A stretch of DNA of 64,000 nt from Haliotis asinina (Eukaryota > Mollusca > Gastropoda > Lepetellida > Haliotidae): positions 32,137,753 through 32,201,752 of the forward strand of contig NC_090290.1 of the NCBI RefSeq assembly GCF_037392515.1. Reading direction: 5' to 3'. Position 1 is the stretch's first letter, and every line of letters begins with the position of its first letter. The notes beneath the pieces are model-generated. The model made no database searches, had not been told where the DNA came from, and saw nothing but the letters and a program-made list of their open reading frames with translations. The position numbers and the translations under genes were made by a program. Positions 37,901-48,699 of this stretch are shown piece by piece.

Positions 37901-40413
37901 ATGTTACACACAGCACTGATATCAAACGGATAAATCCGACGTCATGAACGATGACTGTATATTTGATGGAGTTAATGCCAAAGGGTACGTTTACATGCCA
38001 GTTCACACACGGAATGTTTTGCAACAGCAACGATGGACTTGTTCTGCATAAATTTATGTCAGAGATTGTTGAAGATCTTCGAAAAAGGTCCAAGAACAGC
38101 CAACGTACATCGGCTGCAAAGCGTGACGTGTGCGCCATTTAAACAGACAATATAATGTTGTGTTCACGAGCCTAGGTTATCAGTGTGATAATGACACACG
38201 AGATCCATGTCCATGACAGAGAACAGGCAAGGGACGATCAACAGACGCTGTGACGGAATTCTTCACGAAATGGTGTTCAAGGTATTGACGGAATATTTCG
38301 GAATTCGACCATCCAGATTCCGAAACGGTTCGCGCTGCTCCGAGTGTCGATCCTGTCTGGCATGTTTTCTTCACGCATTCTTTTCCCATTTAATACAAAA
38401 TATGTTGGTATTATGGCGCCCGAAGACTCCCGCATCCTCTAACCGAAGTAATGCTAGATTTTGGACAGGTGGCAGCATATGGAGTGGCTTGACTTGACGA
38501 TACAACAGACGGAGGTGTCTGATGTTCCAGAAATCCCTTCTCACCAACGCTGTATATCCGATGTGGGTTATTCTTCAAGTTATACTTGTCAAGAATCTGT
38601 CCAAGTCATTAGATGTAGTGTCGGACCGTTTCGTCGGACGTAGTCTTCGCACGCTGTAACTCAAGTGATTTCGGTTTTTGGACTTATGGATCGGGCCAAC
38701 GTGACAGGAAGTTATAAAAGCATTGCATAGGCCGTAGTTCTTGACGGGATTTCTTGCCCAGATAAACTGCTACGTGAGTAGCAAGATCGACAACTTCTAA
38801 AAGTGTATATCCAAGTCGGCCATTGCTCGAATATGGACAACAAAATTTCTCTCCTCTTCGATTGACAACAAACGCTCATGACCAGACTTCAAACACTCCA
38901 TCCCAATATCCTCCCCAGTAAGGTCATGGAGTAGCAAATGGAACCAAATAGATCTTAGCAGCTTTCCTGACAGACATTCCATCAATAACGGCTTCAATAG
39001 GGCCTCAGGTGAATATTGGCGGTACTGTCAACTTCCAGTAGACTAGCCATTTATCAAAACTAAAATAATAGATCTGCTATTAAACTTTTTTCAGAAACAA
39101 CAATTTGAATTATTTTTTTCGACAACACGATAAAAGATGACCTTTCCGTTTCAACGCACTGTCACGTGATGTATCATGTGACAAAAAGATGACAAGAGGT
39201 AAACAAGCAGACGACGAGTTACTGTTTAGTTTTAAAACACATTCATCTAGATATAGCATTTCTTTGCAAGTAAGTTTTTTACACTAGTAATCTGAGTCGT
39301 AAAATAGGAGCTTCACCTATATTTACTGATATTTACCTTGTGCAACTTGACACGAAGCACTTTTGTAGTCCGAGCGATAGAAGTCCGACTCTCGGCTGAA
39401 TGTATCCGCTTGATGTCGCGAAATATCGTTGCCTATCCCAAGAAAACGTATACAAAATGGCTGACCGAAAACCGATGTTGAACGAAAACAGATGACAGTT
39501 AGATATACAAACCTGAGACAATCTGTGAAACCTTCAACACCATATTTGGACACAGCATAGGGGGAAATAGTGGCAGCTATCCTTCCCATCATGCTTGACA
39601 TATTGACCACACGACCATGACATCTGCGCACGAGGGGTAAGAAAGTTTTCGTCACATCAATGACACCGTACAGATTGACGGACAGACAACGTTCATAATC
39701 CGGTCTTGTCAGCCACTCTATCTGACCCGTGGCACCTACTATCCCTGCGTTGTTTACGATTGCCCATAATCCTGTGCCAAAGAAACAGTGTTTATTTAGT
39801 TTGTGTTTGTGATGAAAACTGACAACCGACTGCAAGGCCTATACTAATGGCTAGCACGCCATGCCAAAGACCTGAGTTCACACTCACACACGCACACACA
39901 CACAGAGAGAGTGAGAGAGAGAGAAGTATATAATTGCCTGTGTGTGCATGTGTGTGTGTATGTGTTTGTTGGAGTAAACACAATGTATGTGTGTACCCAT
40001 GGCCGGCTCAATCGAATGATCCAACTGACACACTCAATAACTAGTTGTTTTGTATTTCGAACTGATGCATGTTCACCATTCCTTTAGTAAATACCTTTGT
40101 TTGACGGAAGTTGTTTTTCTACTGTTGCACGCGCTTTCACAATACTGTCCGGTTTAGTCACATCCAAGGACAACGTCTTCAGTTGGGGAGACGACACTTT
40201 CCTCAGTTCGTCTGCCCCTCTTTCAGAGAAACACGCTGCAAATACGTTGAAGCCGAGGGAGTCCAGTCGTTTTGCCAGCAGATTTCCAAAGCCCGTGTCG
40301 CAACCGGTGATGAACACGTAACGTTCCCCATATTTGCCGACAGTTGGAAGTCTCATCAGTTCCTTCAGGAGAACAAATACCACCAACGCAACTACAACGT
40401 ACAGCCACACCAT
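31960..40413 (-). CDS. SDR9C-type retinol/steroid dehydrogenase-like, tandem copy 3 (complete)
   Basis: Coding exons 40095-40413, 39513-39771, 32838-33001 and 32002-32222 (319, 259, 164, 221 bp) give a 320-residue protein; the stop is at 32002-32004 and sequence below it is 3'UTR. Start ATG at 40413, with acceptor ttgctacag 12 bases upstream as in copy 1. N-terminal anchor, TGCDTGFG, NNAG, SVNLYG, MSSMMG, YAVSK, LEPGFFRTT and VVDAYTHAITARFPRTRYLVG are intact. Intron 2 is 6.5 kb against 2.4 kb in copy 2, swollen by a Tc1-like and a pogo-like transposase relic. Intron 3 has a SINE absent from copy 2. The 5' end is a hybrid, described separately. Predicted role is the same as the neighbours: NAD(P)-dependent oxidoreductase at a membrane. 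Confidence 0.92.
32345..32578 (-). mobile_element. Diverged (ACTC)n-type SINE in intron 3 of SDR copy 3
   Basis: It is flanked by ACTGTAACT (32336-32344) and ACTGTAAGT (32579-32587). The matching intron of copy 2 has one unoccupied ACTGTAACT (7536-7544), so this insertion post-dates the duplication. It is more diverged from the reference copy than the others. Confidence 0.8.
33720..35430. other. Intron 2 of SDR copy 3, unassigned part
   Basis: From 33170 to about 33720 the intron aligns with 8041-8540 of copy 2 (for example AATGCATGCAGCTGGCCAT). Beyond that the sequence is unique here. Open frames at 33768-34004 and 34384-34623 show no family signature. Confidence 0.45.
35430..36440 (+). pseudogene. 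Tc1-like transposase relic in intron 2 of SDR copy 3
   Basis: Plus-strand frames read ERWKVIDMKNADISCRAIAK (helix-turn-helix), RPQLTERHMRNRLIWCRASS, IQWSDECRML (first D region), RRTPRNIQKTLACGGGSVMT with WGCIF, then PVVVPHFDNHPLRKRP and later blocks matching LPWPACSPDLNPIEHLWD. This is the full Tc1 order in about 1 kb, with several stops and frameshifts after residue 100. The catalytic second D is in a damaged stretch. Terminal repeats are uncertain; ATTGTCAAG (35297) and CTTGACAAT (36530) could be remnants. It is antisense to the host gene. Confidence 0.8.
36800..36880. repeat. Dispersed repeat related to 9693-9770
   Basis: CTCGGGCTCAGGGAAAAT, CATCGAGGGTACATC and CCCTCGTCACCAGTGAAC correspond to GTCGGGCTCAGGGAACAT, CATCGAGGGTACATC and CCCTCGTGCCCAGTGAAC at 9691-9755. 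They are two copies of one family. Confidence 0.65.
37680..39060 (-). pseudogene. Pogo/Tigger-like (DDE_1) transposase relic in intron 2 of SDR copy 3
   Basis: Minus-strand text in order: VIDGMSVRKAAKIYLVPFAT (Pipsqueak-type helix-turn-helix), DIGMECLKSGHERLLSIEEE (CENP-B-like region), YLGKKSR, KYNLKNNPHRIYSVGEKG (usual N.DE.G region, D changed), ESGWSNSEIFRQYLEHHFVK, and VLCHGHGSRVSLS where DGHxSHV is usual. It ends KKRKVLSAVVGGKVIPEDSI. Several frameshifts and stops are present and at least one acidic catalytic residue is replaced, so it is inactive. It is in the same strand orientation as the host gene. Confidence 0.8.
39880..39965. repeat. CA/GA/TG low-complexity tract
   Basis: Runs of CA, then GAGA, then TG in intron 1 of SDR copy 3. 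Confidence 0.85.
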
Positions 40414-40424
40414 TGTAAACACCT

Positions 40425-40615
40425 CCTGTAGCAAGAAAAAGATAACAACATTTGTCACGATATACTGAACTAACGTATGAACGTATCATTAATCAGAACA
40501 AATTGGCTACAGCTAGGCATGAGACTCACCTCAGAAACGTACAGCCTCACCATCTTGATCTGGTGTGATGAGAGAGACAGAAGAAATGCGCAGTTGTACA
40601 TACAGTTCTACTTCT
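40425..40615 (-). other. Hybrid 5' region of SDR copy 3 with relic first exon
   Basis: 40426-40534 matches the short 5' intron and donor of copy 1 (3658-3755; GAACAAATTGGCTACA and CTAGGCATGAGACTCACC). From 40535 upward the sequence instead matches the start of copy 4 (56180-56249), including a second ATGGTGAGGCTGTACG start relic on the minus strand. Further up it matches copy 2 (TTCCAGGAACCT, GATCTGTCTGGTC). So a copy-1-type exon 1 with its 5' flank seems to have been placed in front of the original exon. Confidence 0.65.
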
Positions 40616-41251
40616 GCAGAGATTATACAATACCTAAAAACTTCCAGGAACCTCTGAATGATTTCTTGTTCCTATTGTGTAATCAGTGCATTCGATGTTA
40701 TTACACTGTATCTTTTCTCAAAGGCAAGATCTGTCTGGTCATTGACGGAAATAGAGAATCCCTCTCTATTATCTACTGATATCAACACTCTTTGGTAATG
40801 TTACACATACCACCATAAAGCACTATTCATTCATACTATTCAATGTATAATGTACATCTCTGAACAGGGAATTCGAAGTGCCATTAGACTTCCAGTGCAG
40901 CGATGTCACAACACTGTGACGGCATCAATGTTATGACGTCATACCATTGACAGTGACGTATTTCTTGACGTCCAGATCATTGATCAAATTTGCTGTTAAA
41001 ACGGTATCTCCTATGAGACTTCGTTTGATCTCACACAAGCAACATTTTTTTTATCACAGATCATTTTTATCAGTTTTATTGATAATTCAGTAATGCATTG
41101 TTTCAGTTCAAAGTTCACTTCAGTTTTACACACTTCACCTTGTAAACTCTCACAGCTTACATACTTTGATCGATGTCAGACGTTGACATTTCATCTGGAA
41201 TTCTAAATGGCATTTAATTGCTGTGTTTGTCACAGCTAGTACAGCTTGATA

Positions 41252-42299
41252 CGAGGGGGTTCAATAGGTTTTGCAAATTCGATATAAAACAGTGATTACA
41301 CGATGCCATATTTAGAAAGTGGTCAAAAGCAACATATGTCATGACTTTGTGGACTTTGTGAGCGGGCTAGGCGTCTGACTTTGTGTGCTGGCGATTACGT
41401 GCCTGACGCTGAGGGTGCGGGTTCGAATCCCGAAGGGGACTCAACCAAAAATGTACTAGAATTTGTACTTTACCGAGAAAGTGAAATCCCTAATATGACA
41501 TATGTTGGATATAAAAAAGAGCTATATGACCCATTTTTTACTTGTATTTTTCAGTATAACATCCCTTCATCTCTTAATCCATTTGTCTTTAAGGTTTTGG
41601 ATACCACTTTTGTAGAAGTCTTCAGGTTGCCCCACTAACCACGCCTCTGTGGCAGCATTTGACATCTTCGTCATCCGGAAGTGCCTTCCACGTAGGGCAG
41701 AATTCATTTCAGGTTCCTGAACAGGAAGTAGTCGCTGGGGGATAGGTCTGGACTGTACCCTGGGTAAGGTGCTCCTTACAACTTTCAGGTCTTTGATGGC
41801 GATCTTGAGCGCTGAGGTTTCTGGGTATCCATCTTGCAGACACTTTGGACATTCCAAGATGATCATGAATTATCTTTTCAACACTCCCAACCAATATCTG
41901 GAATTCCAAAGACAGTTCTGACACTTTCACTCGCCGGGCTGCTAAAAGTCTTCCTCCTATAGCGGCTGGGTGACCTCTGAGGGCCTGCCTGACCGTGGTT
42001 CATCGTCTATGTACCTCCTGCCCCGCTTAAACTGAGGAGACCAGCGACAAACAGTGGAAAAGCTAGGAGCATCCTCACCCATCACATTATACATGCGATT
42101 AGATATTTCTGTAGCTTTGGATCCTTCCTTTGCAAGGAAATTTACTACAGCGCGTTGCTGATGTTTAAGGGAATCCATGATTATGGAGACCCCTCGGTCA
42201 ATGGAGCATTTATATCTAAATTATTGTTGTGTCTAGGAATTGTTATAACATGTGTCAACATTATGTTTTGACTAAGGTAACCTTATTGAACGCCTCTCG
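41252..42299 (-). mobile_element. Mariner transposon, internally deleted, with TIRs and TA duplication
   Basis: TIRs CGAGGGGGTTCAATAGGTT (from 41252) and CGAGAGGCGTTCAATAAGGT (inward from 42299, minus strand) are bounded by TA on both sides (41250-41251, 42300-42301). The minus strand encodes a mariner transposase: QQRAVVNFLAKEGSKATEI with DDEPRSGRPS (DNA-binding domain), VKVSELSLEFQILVGSVEKI, IIHDHLGMSKVSARWIPRNL, then a jump to the C-terminal LRGRHFRMTK and FYKSGIQNLKDKW. The catalytic DDD core is deleted (about 400 bp short of a normal 1.3 kb element after removing the SINE). It lies in the 5'UTR intron of SDR copy 3; copy 2 has the empty site. Confidence 0.88.
41345..41506 (+). mobile_element. 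tRNA-derived SINE inside mariner
   Basis: The head shows an A-box-like GTGAGCGGGCTAGGCG and a B box GGTTCGAATCC, like a tRNA-Leu/Ser-derived Pol III promoter, followed by a tRNA-unrelated body ending ATATGACATATGTTG. A second copy lies at 62494-62649. It is not a functional tRNA because the arms do not pair. Confidence 0.85.
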
Positions 42300-42972
42300 T
42301 ACATTGACATTTACTCTTGATGATGATCAGGTACATATGTTTGTTGGTTTTAGTGAGTGACTTATGACCGGGTAGACATTCATATTTAAACATATAAAGG
42401 GCGGCTAACGGCAACAATAAGAGACGCTATAAACATTGTGAAAACAAATTGATTATGTACCCTAAAAGCATTATAATCGTAACTTGATTCCCTGTTCCTT
42501 GGTATATCCACAGTGTGACGTACAGTGACTCATGGTCACGTATGTTCACAAGCGGAGAATATGATGGGGAACGAAGAGTGGTATCGTGATAACAGACAAC
42601 ACATTCCCCTGAGCATTTCTTCTAAGCTGTGACTTGGAATGTACTTTTCACAACCCCTTATCAAGGTGACATTTGTGTTTTGATCATATAATCTGTATAG
42701 CTAAGGCCGCCGTACTGAACTGTAGGTGCTCTAAAAACAAAGTACTCGATATAATGGGTGTGTTAAACATTTAACGTAATTACAAATACGATCATAAAAA
42801 CCTTCTGTGCTTAAATACACCAGTACATACATACTGTGAGATGTATTTTACATACTGTAAAACCATATCCTCCAATATCACAAATAGTCGCGAGCAAAAA
42901 AAAAGATAAGTTGATTCTTAATGGCGTTGACATGCACAAACTTACAAGGGCATACGGCTGGGAAATACTTAC

Positions 42973-43219
42973 CAACGTTCAATGTGATCTATACTACAGA
43001 TATATGCAATATGTATATGTCGTCACCAATGGACACCAGGCACAAACGCTGAATACTGACGTGAGTCTCGGCCGACGTGTTCCCTTCGTCGCTGTGTAAT
43101 CATTGACTTTGTCCTGTCCCCTGTGTTACTTTATCAGGGAATGGTTATGAAGAACGTGCTGTTGTTCATGTGTAATGTACAGTTCACGACTGGGAATACA
43201 ATCCAGCTCAGTATTTATA
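42973..43219 (-). promoter_or_regulatory. Probable 5'UTR exon, donor and TATA box of SDR copy 3
   Basis: TATAAATA lies at 43212-43219 on the minus strand. A consensus donor, CGTTG/gtaagt, ends the exon at 42973. Both features, and much of the sequence between, align with 12344-12575 upstream of copy 2. If used, the 5'UTR intron is about 2.4 kb and contains the mariner. Confidence 0.52.
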
Positions 43220-43329
43220 CAACTGTTAACGTTAGTTTACTATTTAAAATAATTAATTGGCTTTTTGTGATAATTAATGAAACAGAAGATATACTGCGTT
43301 GGGGGTACTAGATGTGTTCTGTGTGGCTG

Positions 43330-44205
43330 CCAGCAGATTATGTCACCTATTTATCGTCACATCGGCAACATTTCGTTTTAAACACATATTTCATCCAGCT
43401 TAGGAACGCTGTTTCCAAAAGTTACATATTTCATATTTACAATATGAAAACATTGACAACAGACATTTGTTAAATGAATTTAGAAGGCTATATTACAACC
43501 ATATCGCAAGGAAAACATGTAATTATTTTGTCAAATATCAATAAAACTAAAAACCCTCGGAGTCATGGCGAAAACGGAAGTAGATGCAGTGATGCCATCA
43601 TGTCTTTTAAGATATTAGTATACTGTGGGTGCCAAGGAAGGGCATCTGTTGACAAGGTGTTGGACAGTATCTATCGACATATTACAAAGTTGAATTTCTG
43701 CCACATGATGCTTAACTCCTCTCCCTTGAAATTTGACCGATCCGCCAATAATTACCTTGCCACGTTTGAAATGAACAGTATTATATTTATCGACTGATCC
43801 CGATTTAGAAAAGAACTCGAAAAGGTGTTTTCTTTTTTAAAATTGTTATCTCCTTTAGTAAGGAGATCGATGTCATCCACGTGAAGGAAATGAATAAATG
43901 GTGTGGGCATCTGCGCTGACGAGGATTAACCGTCCTCTTTACTTAGCAGGAAGCTCCGAGTATTTAAAGACGAACCAAACCAAAGGCGAAAGGAATCCCC
44001 TGGAATATTCCCTTTCTGATTCCCTTTCTGATTTTCGAGTACATCCCAAGTTGAGTCGACAAGAAGCTCAAAGGACTTGAGTGAATCAATTAGTCGCCCG
44101 GGGAAGTCAATACAATGTAGAGATTTCAGTCGAGAACATTTTAGTACTGGGTTTTGGTGATATGCTTTGACGTTTCTTATCCCCAGCCACGCCTTAAACG
44201 TGAAG
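43330..44205. other. Inserted DNA upstream of SDR copy 3, unassigned
   Basis: This is the left part of a roughly 6.5 kb segment absent from the copy 2 flank. An open frame at 43474-43797 and minus-strand text around 43830-43920 (FLHVDDIDLLTKGDN, like an RT FxDD box) hint at another decayed retroelement, but too little supports it. Confidence 0.35.
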
Positions 44206-44211
44206 CAGAAG

Positions 44212-44242
<31 letters not shown>

Positions 44243-44735
44243 TTATTCTCATAAATCACACGAAGTGACACAGAGAACATACAGATGATTTACAATATGT
44301 ACAGTATGGTTTGTGCAAGTCAACAATAAAAAGAAAATTACAATTTTGCACATGGCAGTCTCATTTGTACAGACATAAACCTTCCTTGATATATTTAGCT
44401 AATTTCAAAGTGAGTGGTTTATAATGTGATTTCATTATTGAGATGAATTTATCTAATGAAGGATTATTACAGAAGTACCTAGGCAGATATTTATTTCTTA
44501 GCGTTGCTAGACCTGAGCATATTAGAAGGAAGTGGTATTCGTCGCCCACTGCATCATTACATAGTGTGCATTTCCTATCAGAAACAGCGATACTAGTCCA
44601 TCTTCCAGTTTCTATAGGTAATCTGTGGTTAGCTGTCCTGAAGCGTGTATACCATATTCTAAGATTTGGAGGATATAGTATTAGGCTCCATATGGACGTA
44701 TCTACATACGTACCGTTGACTATATTCATATTTAG
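44205..44735 (-). mobile_element. LINE 3' end with (CTT)n tail, 5'-truncated
   Basis: An intact minus-strand frame of 122 codons (44361-44729) reads IWYTRFRTANHRLPIETGRW, then CTLCNDAVGDEYHFLLIC and KYLPRYFCNNPSLDKFISIM. This is the C-terminal zinc-knuckle region of a non-LTR element common in molluscs. After the stop comes a 3'UTR with GAGAATAAAC and a (CTT)n tail (GAA repeats at 44205-44240 on the plus strand). The sharp end and tail mark the true 3' end; the 5' side is truncated. Confidence 0.82.
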
Positions 44736-44749
44736 TATGTAGGTTTATC

Positions 44750-46000
44750 ACAGTAAAAGAACGGGCTCAGTCAGGTTTGGTGACCTTGACCTTCATCTCA
44801 AGGTTACATGGGGACATTAGCGATTTACCTTGTCAGCGAAATATCTCAAGAATAGTTCACTGGATTTTCTTATAATCAACACCAAGCTTTAGGGAAGGTG
44901 CAGGGCCCAGTCGATTTGGGTGCCTTCAGATGATTTTCAAGGTCACGGCGACTGCTTTTAGGAGTTTCATACACTGGTCAAGGTCTGACGGACTCTTCAG
45001 AATATTTTTGTGTTTGAACAACTAAAGTGCAAGATATCGAGAGAATTTGAGAGTAATGTTTTTGTTGACATTTACTTCATCTTAAACTACGACCCTCAGT
45101 TTCATTTCTTTTCAAGTTTGATGTGATAATATGCGTGGGGGATTATGTCACCTGACAATGCTTGTTTTACCTGAGATTGACCCTGGCACCCCTAACATTC
45201 CTTCTTTGCTCCGTGGTGCTCTGTATATACATGCCACTAGAAGATGTAACGAGGGTCTCAAACACTTTGAGAATTATGCTTTGTTACGGTTAAAAATGTG
45301 GTGTGCCAAAAGGTGTAAGAAACCCCCTGTGAACCAGCAAAGGAGAACAGAGACAAGTTTAAAATATTCAGATACTGTATTAAGGCAATCAAATACAATA
45401 CAAGTGAGACAAAAATGTAAGGCAATGGGTCACAAAACACATTGTATAGCAAATTCATCAAAAGTCTTAGTGCGAGAGAGAAACAGTCGTGGAGAATGTA
45501 ACACAGTGAGCAGTCTGACAGCGTCTAGGAAGATCGAACGTTTGCAGCGATTGATGATAATACAATCCAGTGAATGAATGTGAATGTGTGAATCTGTGTC
45601 GATCAAATCACGGCAGCTAGACTTTAAATATACTTGCAGTCGTTTTCCGAAAGTACGAGGAGTTACCGCCATCGCCAACACTGTAGAATGCCCTCAAAAC
45701 AATGTCTCCCGGAAGTAAACAAACAGGAAATCAAGGGCAGATAATTCCCGGACAAGCCTGCTGCCAAAATCCTAAAAATGTGGATCATCTATTATACGAA
45801 ATGTGACCCATTATAATTATTATTCAAAATACTAAACATTGTGACAGAGTAATAATTATTACTTAATTAACAACAAAATATACAGAAAATACACACTCAT
45901 AACAATATATATACATTATACTGTGTATTCAGACATGCAATACATCAAGTTTCTGGGGCCAATCATGTCTCATTTTTTGTGGAAGAAGCATTTTGCGACC
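44750..46000. other. Unassigned spacer
   Basis: The open frame at 45131-45577 on the plus strand is basic and cysteine-containing but matches nothing I recognise. The rest is AT-rich. Confidence 0.35.
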
Positions 46001-46044
46001 CTTGCAGGTTCATGGAGGAATTCGAGAGCATTTAAACAGCAAAG

Positions 46045-47096
46045 TCATGTTGTTTCAAGAAAGGGGAACAGTTTCTTATACCAGTTTCGAATACCATCAG
46101 ACTCTTTTCTAGCAACAGAAAAGTGACCCAGATTTTTATCAAGCACTGAACCTGTTATTGGGATCCATGGGAGACCGTTTATCATGTTCACCATCACCTT
46201 TTGTTTTGAGTTACCTGCAAAAGTGCGTTGTATTGTTTTTAATGTGTATGTTTTATCAATTTGTTCTTCTTTTTCCACTTTCTTTCTTTTAATCCAGCTT
46301 TTAATTTTGCTCGACAATTGGAGAAGCACCTTTTCGTTTGTTTTATTTTAATGTAATATTAATTTCTCCAAAGATCATCATATTTTAAGGCACGACTCAA
46401 ACCAGGAAATATTAAATTTGTTTCATCAAGCTTTTTTAGAAACCAATACTTCTTTGGTAGTATCATTAGATTGTAATCTAGATGAAGTTCTTTCACAAAA
46501 CGATCGGCAGCATAGACAATTAACTTCATGCAACGAAAACTTCGCAGAAAGCTTTAGATAAATAGCTTCATTTCGTAAATCAGTTTCATTTTGGAGGAGA
46601 GACACATTTAATTGGCCTCCGTTCCTCCTTTTCACTGGAGTTAAGTTACCAAATTCCCTCATTAATAGAGTTCATAAAAATGTAAACAGGATTTTCATAA
46701 AGATCTGCAGCTCAAGAAGAAGTAAAGTGCAGGTCAGAAATTACTGGGTCAAATGCCTCAATGCCGGATGAGTTTGTACCGGAAAGACGTTGACCAGGAC
46801 GTTCATTAGAAGTTGGGGTCTGTTGCCACTTGAGTATTCCGCTCATGCAAAAAATTCCTGACAGGCAGGAGTTTTTGATCCAACGCTTCACAGTGCATGT
46901 TGATAGTAAGTTGTAGAGTTGGTCTTGGAGATTTTGCTCCGTCAGGTAAGCATACACCGGCATTAGGTTCCCCTGTGTAGTTTAAGCGGATTTTCAGGTC
47001 ACCCTGTCGCTCTTTTTTTAGATGGTTAGACGATGATATTCTTGGTCGGGTCCAATGCCTCTCCTTGGGGCTAGTCTCCAGGGTGGATTGTTTCAT
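46045..47096 (-). other. Unrecognised minus-strand coding-like region
   Basis: Successive open stretches on the minus strand: one at 46806-47096 with RPRISSSNHLKKERQGDLKI and LNYTGEPNAGVC, one at 46426-46662 with LTPVKRRNGGQLNVSLLQNE, and one at 46045-46329 with MVNMINGLPWIPITGSVL. Composition is protein-like but I recognise no family. The order on one strand suggests a decayed element or exons of an unknown gene. Confidence 0.25.
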
Positions 47097-47109
47097 TACC
47101 GGAGGAAGT

Positions 47110-48480
47110 CTGACTGAACAGCAGAAGTGAAAAAAAAAACTTGTCAGTCACCAAGTAATAGCCCTGTCTAGGCCCATCTCAAAAGATGCAACGTTTTCAC
47201 GTATCAGGATTAAAACTTCAATATAAACTTCAAATTTTAGCAATGTGTTAAAAATCTGATATCTTATTCATTGGCAATATCTAATCTAGGTGGGGAATGT
47301 TCTATTACAAACAAAGGGACCAAATACTTTATATTTTGTTCCTTTTTGTAACAAGGGATGTGCATTTTTTCATGTATCCGGGTGCAAACACCTACCATCA
47401 GGTGTCTGCTGTTCACTAAATTTCATTTAAGAAGATATCGTTTCTGGCATAGTTGAAAAGAATAGACCTTTTTCCCCATTCCTGGTAGATGTTTATGATT
47501 TTCAAGCTGAATTTTAAAGTAAAAACAACCTTTTTCTCTTGTATACAAGAAAAATGTCTTTCCTGTAACAGTTCCATAAAAGTATGGAATAATTGATGAT
47601 CTCTCATCCTGTGAAAGTGAAACTCTCGATAATACTCACTAACAACTTCTGGTTGAGAGTGATAAACATGTGGTGTTAAGTTCAGGACAGAATTTTTACA
47701 GAAAATCAAGTTGAAATGGTAAACATTTGCGATGGTTTTGTATCGGCGTCTTTTAAGTAACGTCAATTAACAATAGAAACAAACAATTTTCCAAAAATAT
47801 GTGTTTCTGTTTGCATCTGGAACCATAATTACAACACAAGGATGTTGCCTGAAATGGGAAAGGGATTAGTCATTATCTTTTTCTGAATTTACTTTTACAA
47901 TTTGTTTCTCATTGATAAGTCAAATGTTATTGGAAAGACACATTATGTAACTGCAAAGACAATTCAATACATATCTGAAAATACCTAATATATCTAGTAG
48001 GTCTTTGTACATCTAGATTTGCTATGCACTCATATTAGGACCATTAAGTTTTTGTGTGAAGTAACAACTGATATTTTTCTTAATAATTTGTATGTTTCGC
48101 GTCTTTCAACAATAGCTGTTACTGACTTATTACTGCAAAGACAGTTTAACATTAATGATCTTCCATTGTATTTTCTTTCCTGACTGATTCCGATGTGCAT
48201 TAATATATGAGATGAAATTATCTAAGCTTAAGAAAGAATTCTGTTCTTGAAACTTTGAATGCTTATATCCATTTTAAAGACTGATATTTGAAAGACAGTG
48301 GGTGACTGACGATACTAAATCTAACATCGTAATAATCAGTCTGCAAAACCATCAAAGCATGCAACATCTAGTTTTCTAAATAACGGGTGATAATCTAAAA
48401 CAAACATCAGTGAAACATTCATTTCTGTATCTATCTCAGAACTGGCAAGATGGGTATGACAAATACAGGGATTAATTTTG
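47110..48480. other. AT-rich spacer
   Basis: One open minus-strand frame at 47416-47766 (116 codons) has no recognisable domain. Otherwise nothing seen. Confidence 0.35.
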
Positions 48481-48489
48481 TTGATTTAT

Positions 48490-48680
48490 TTGTTACTTTG
48501 ACAGCTTGAGGAAGATGATCAAAACTTTGATACTTTTATTAGTAGCAAACCTGTTTAACTGTTTGAGGCAGCAAACTTGGATTCTTGTGTTAGTTGTAAA
48601 CCTGTTTGACAGTTTGAGGATGGTAATCCAAATTTTGATACTTTTGGTAGTTGTAAACCTGTTTGAAAGTTTGATAAATT
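48490..48680. repeat. Imperfect tandem repeat, about 55-bp unit, 3-3.5 copies
   Basis: GTAAACCTGTTTGACAGTTT, GTAAACCTGTTTGAAAGTTT and GCAAACCTGTTTAACTGTTT recur, each followed by a variant of GATACTTTTGGTAGTT after 30-35 bases. Confidence 0.75.
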
Positions 48681-48699
48681 CATGACATTTACCGTCAGC

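Noticed and set aside
41345-41440. Possible functional tRNA gene
   Set aside because: A and B boxes are present but the acceptor and other arms do not pair, and the body is repeated at 62494; it is a SINE head.
43830-43920. Minus-strand FLHVDDIDLLTKGDN resembling an RT FxDD box
   Set aside because: No neighbouring RT blocks could be read in order; may be chance or an extremely decayed element.
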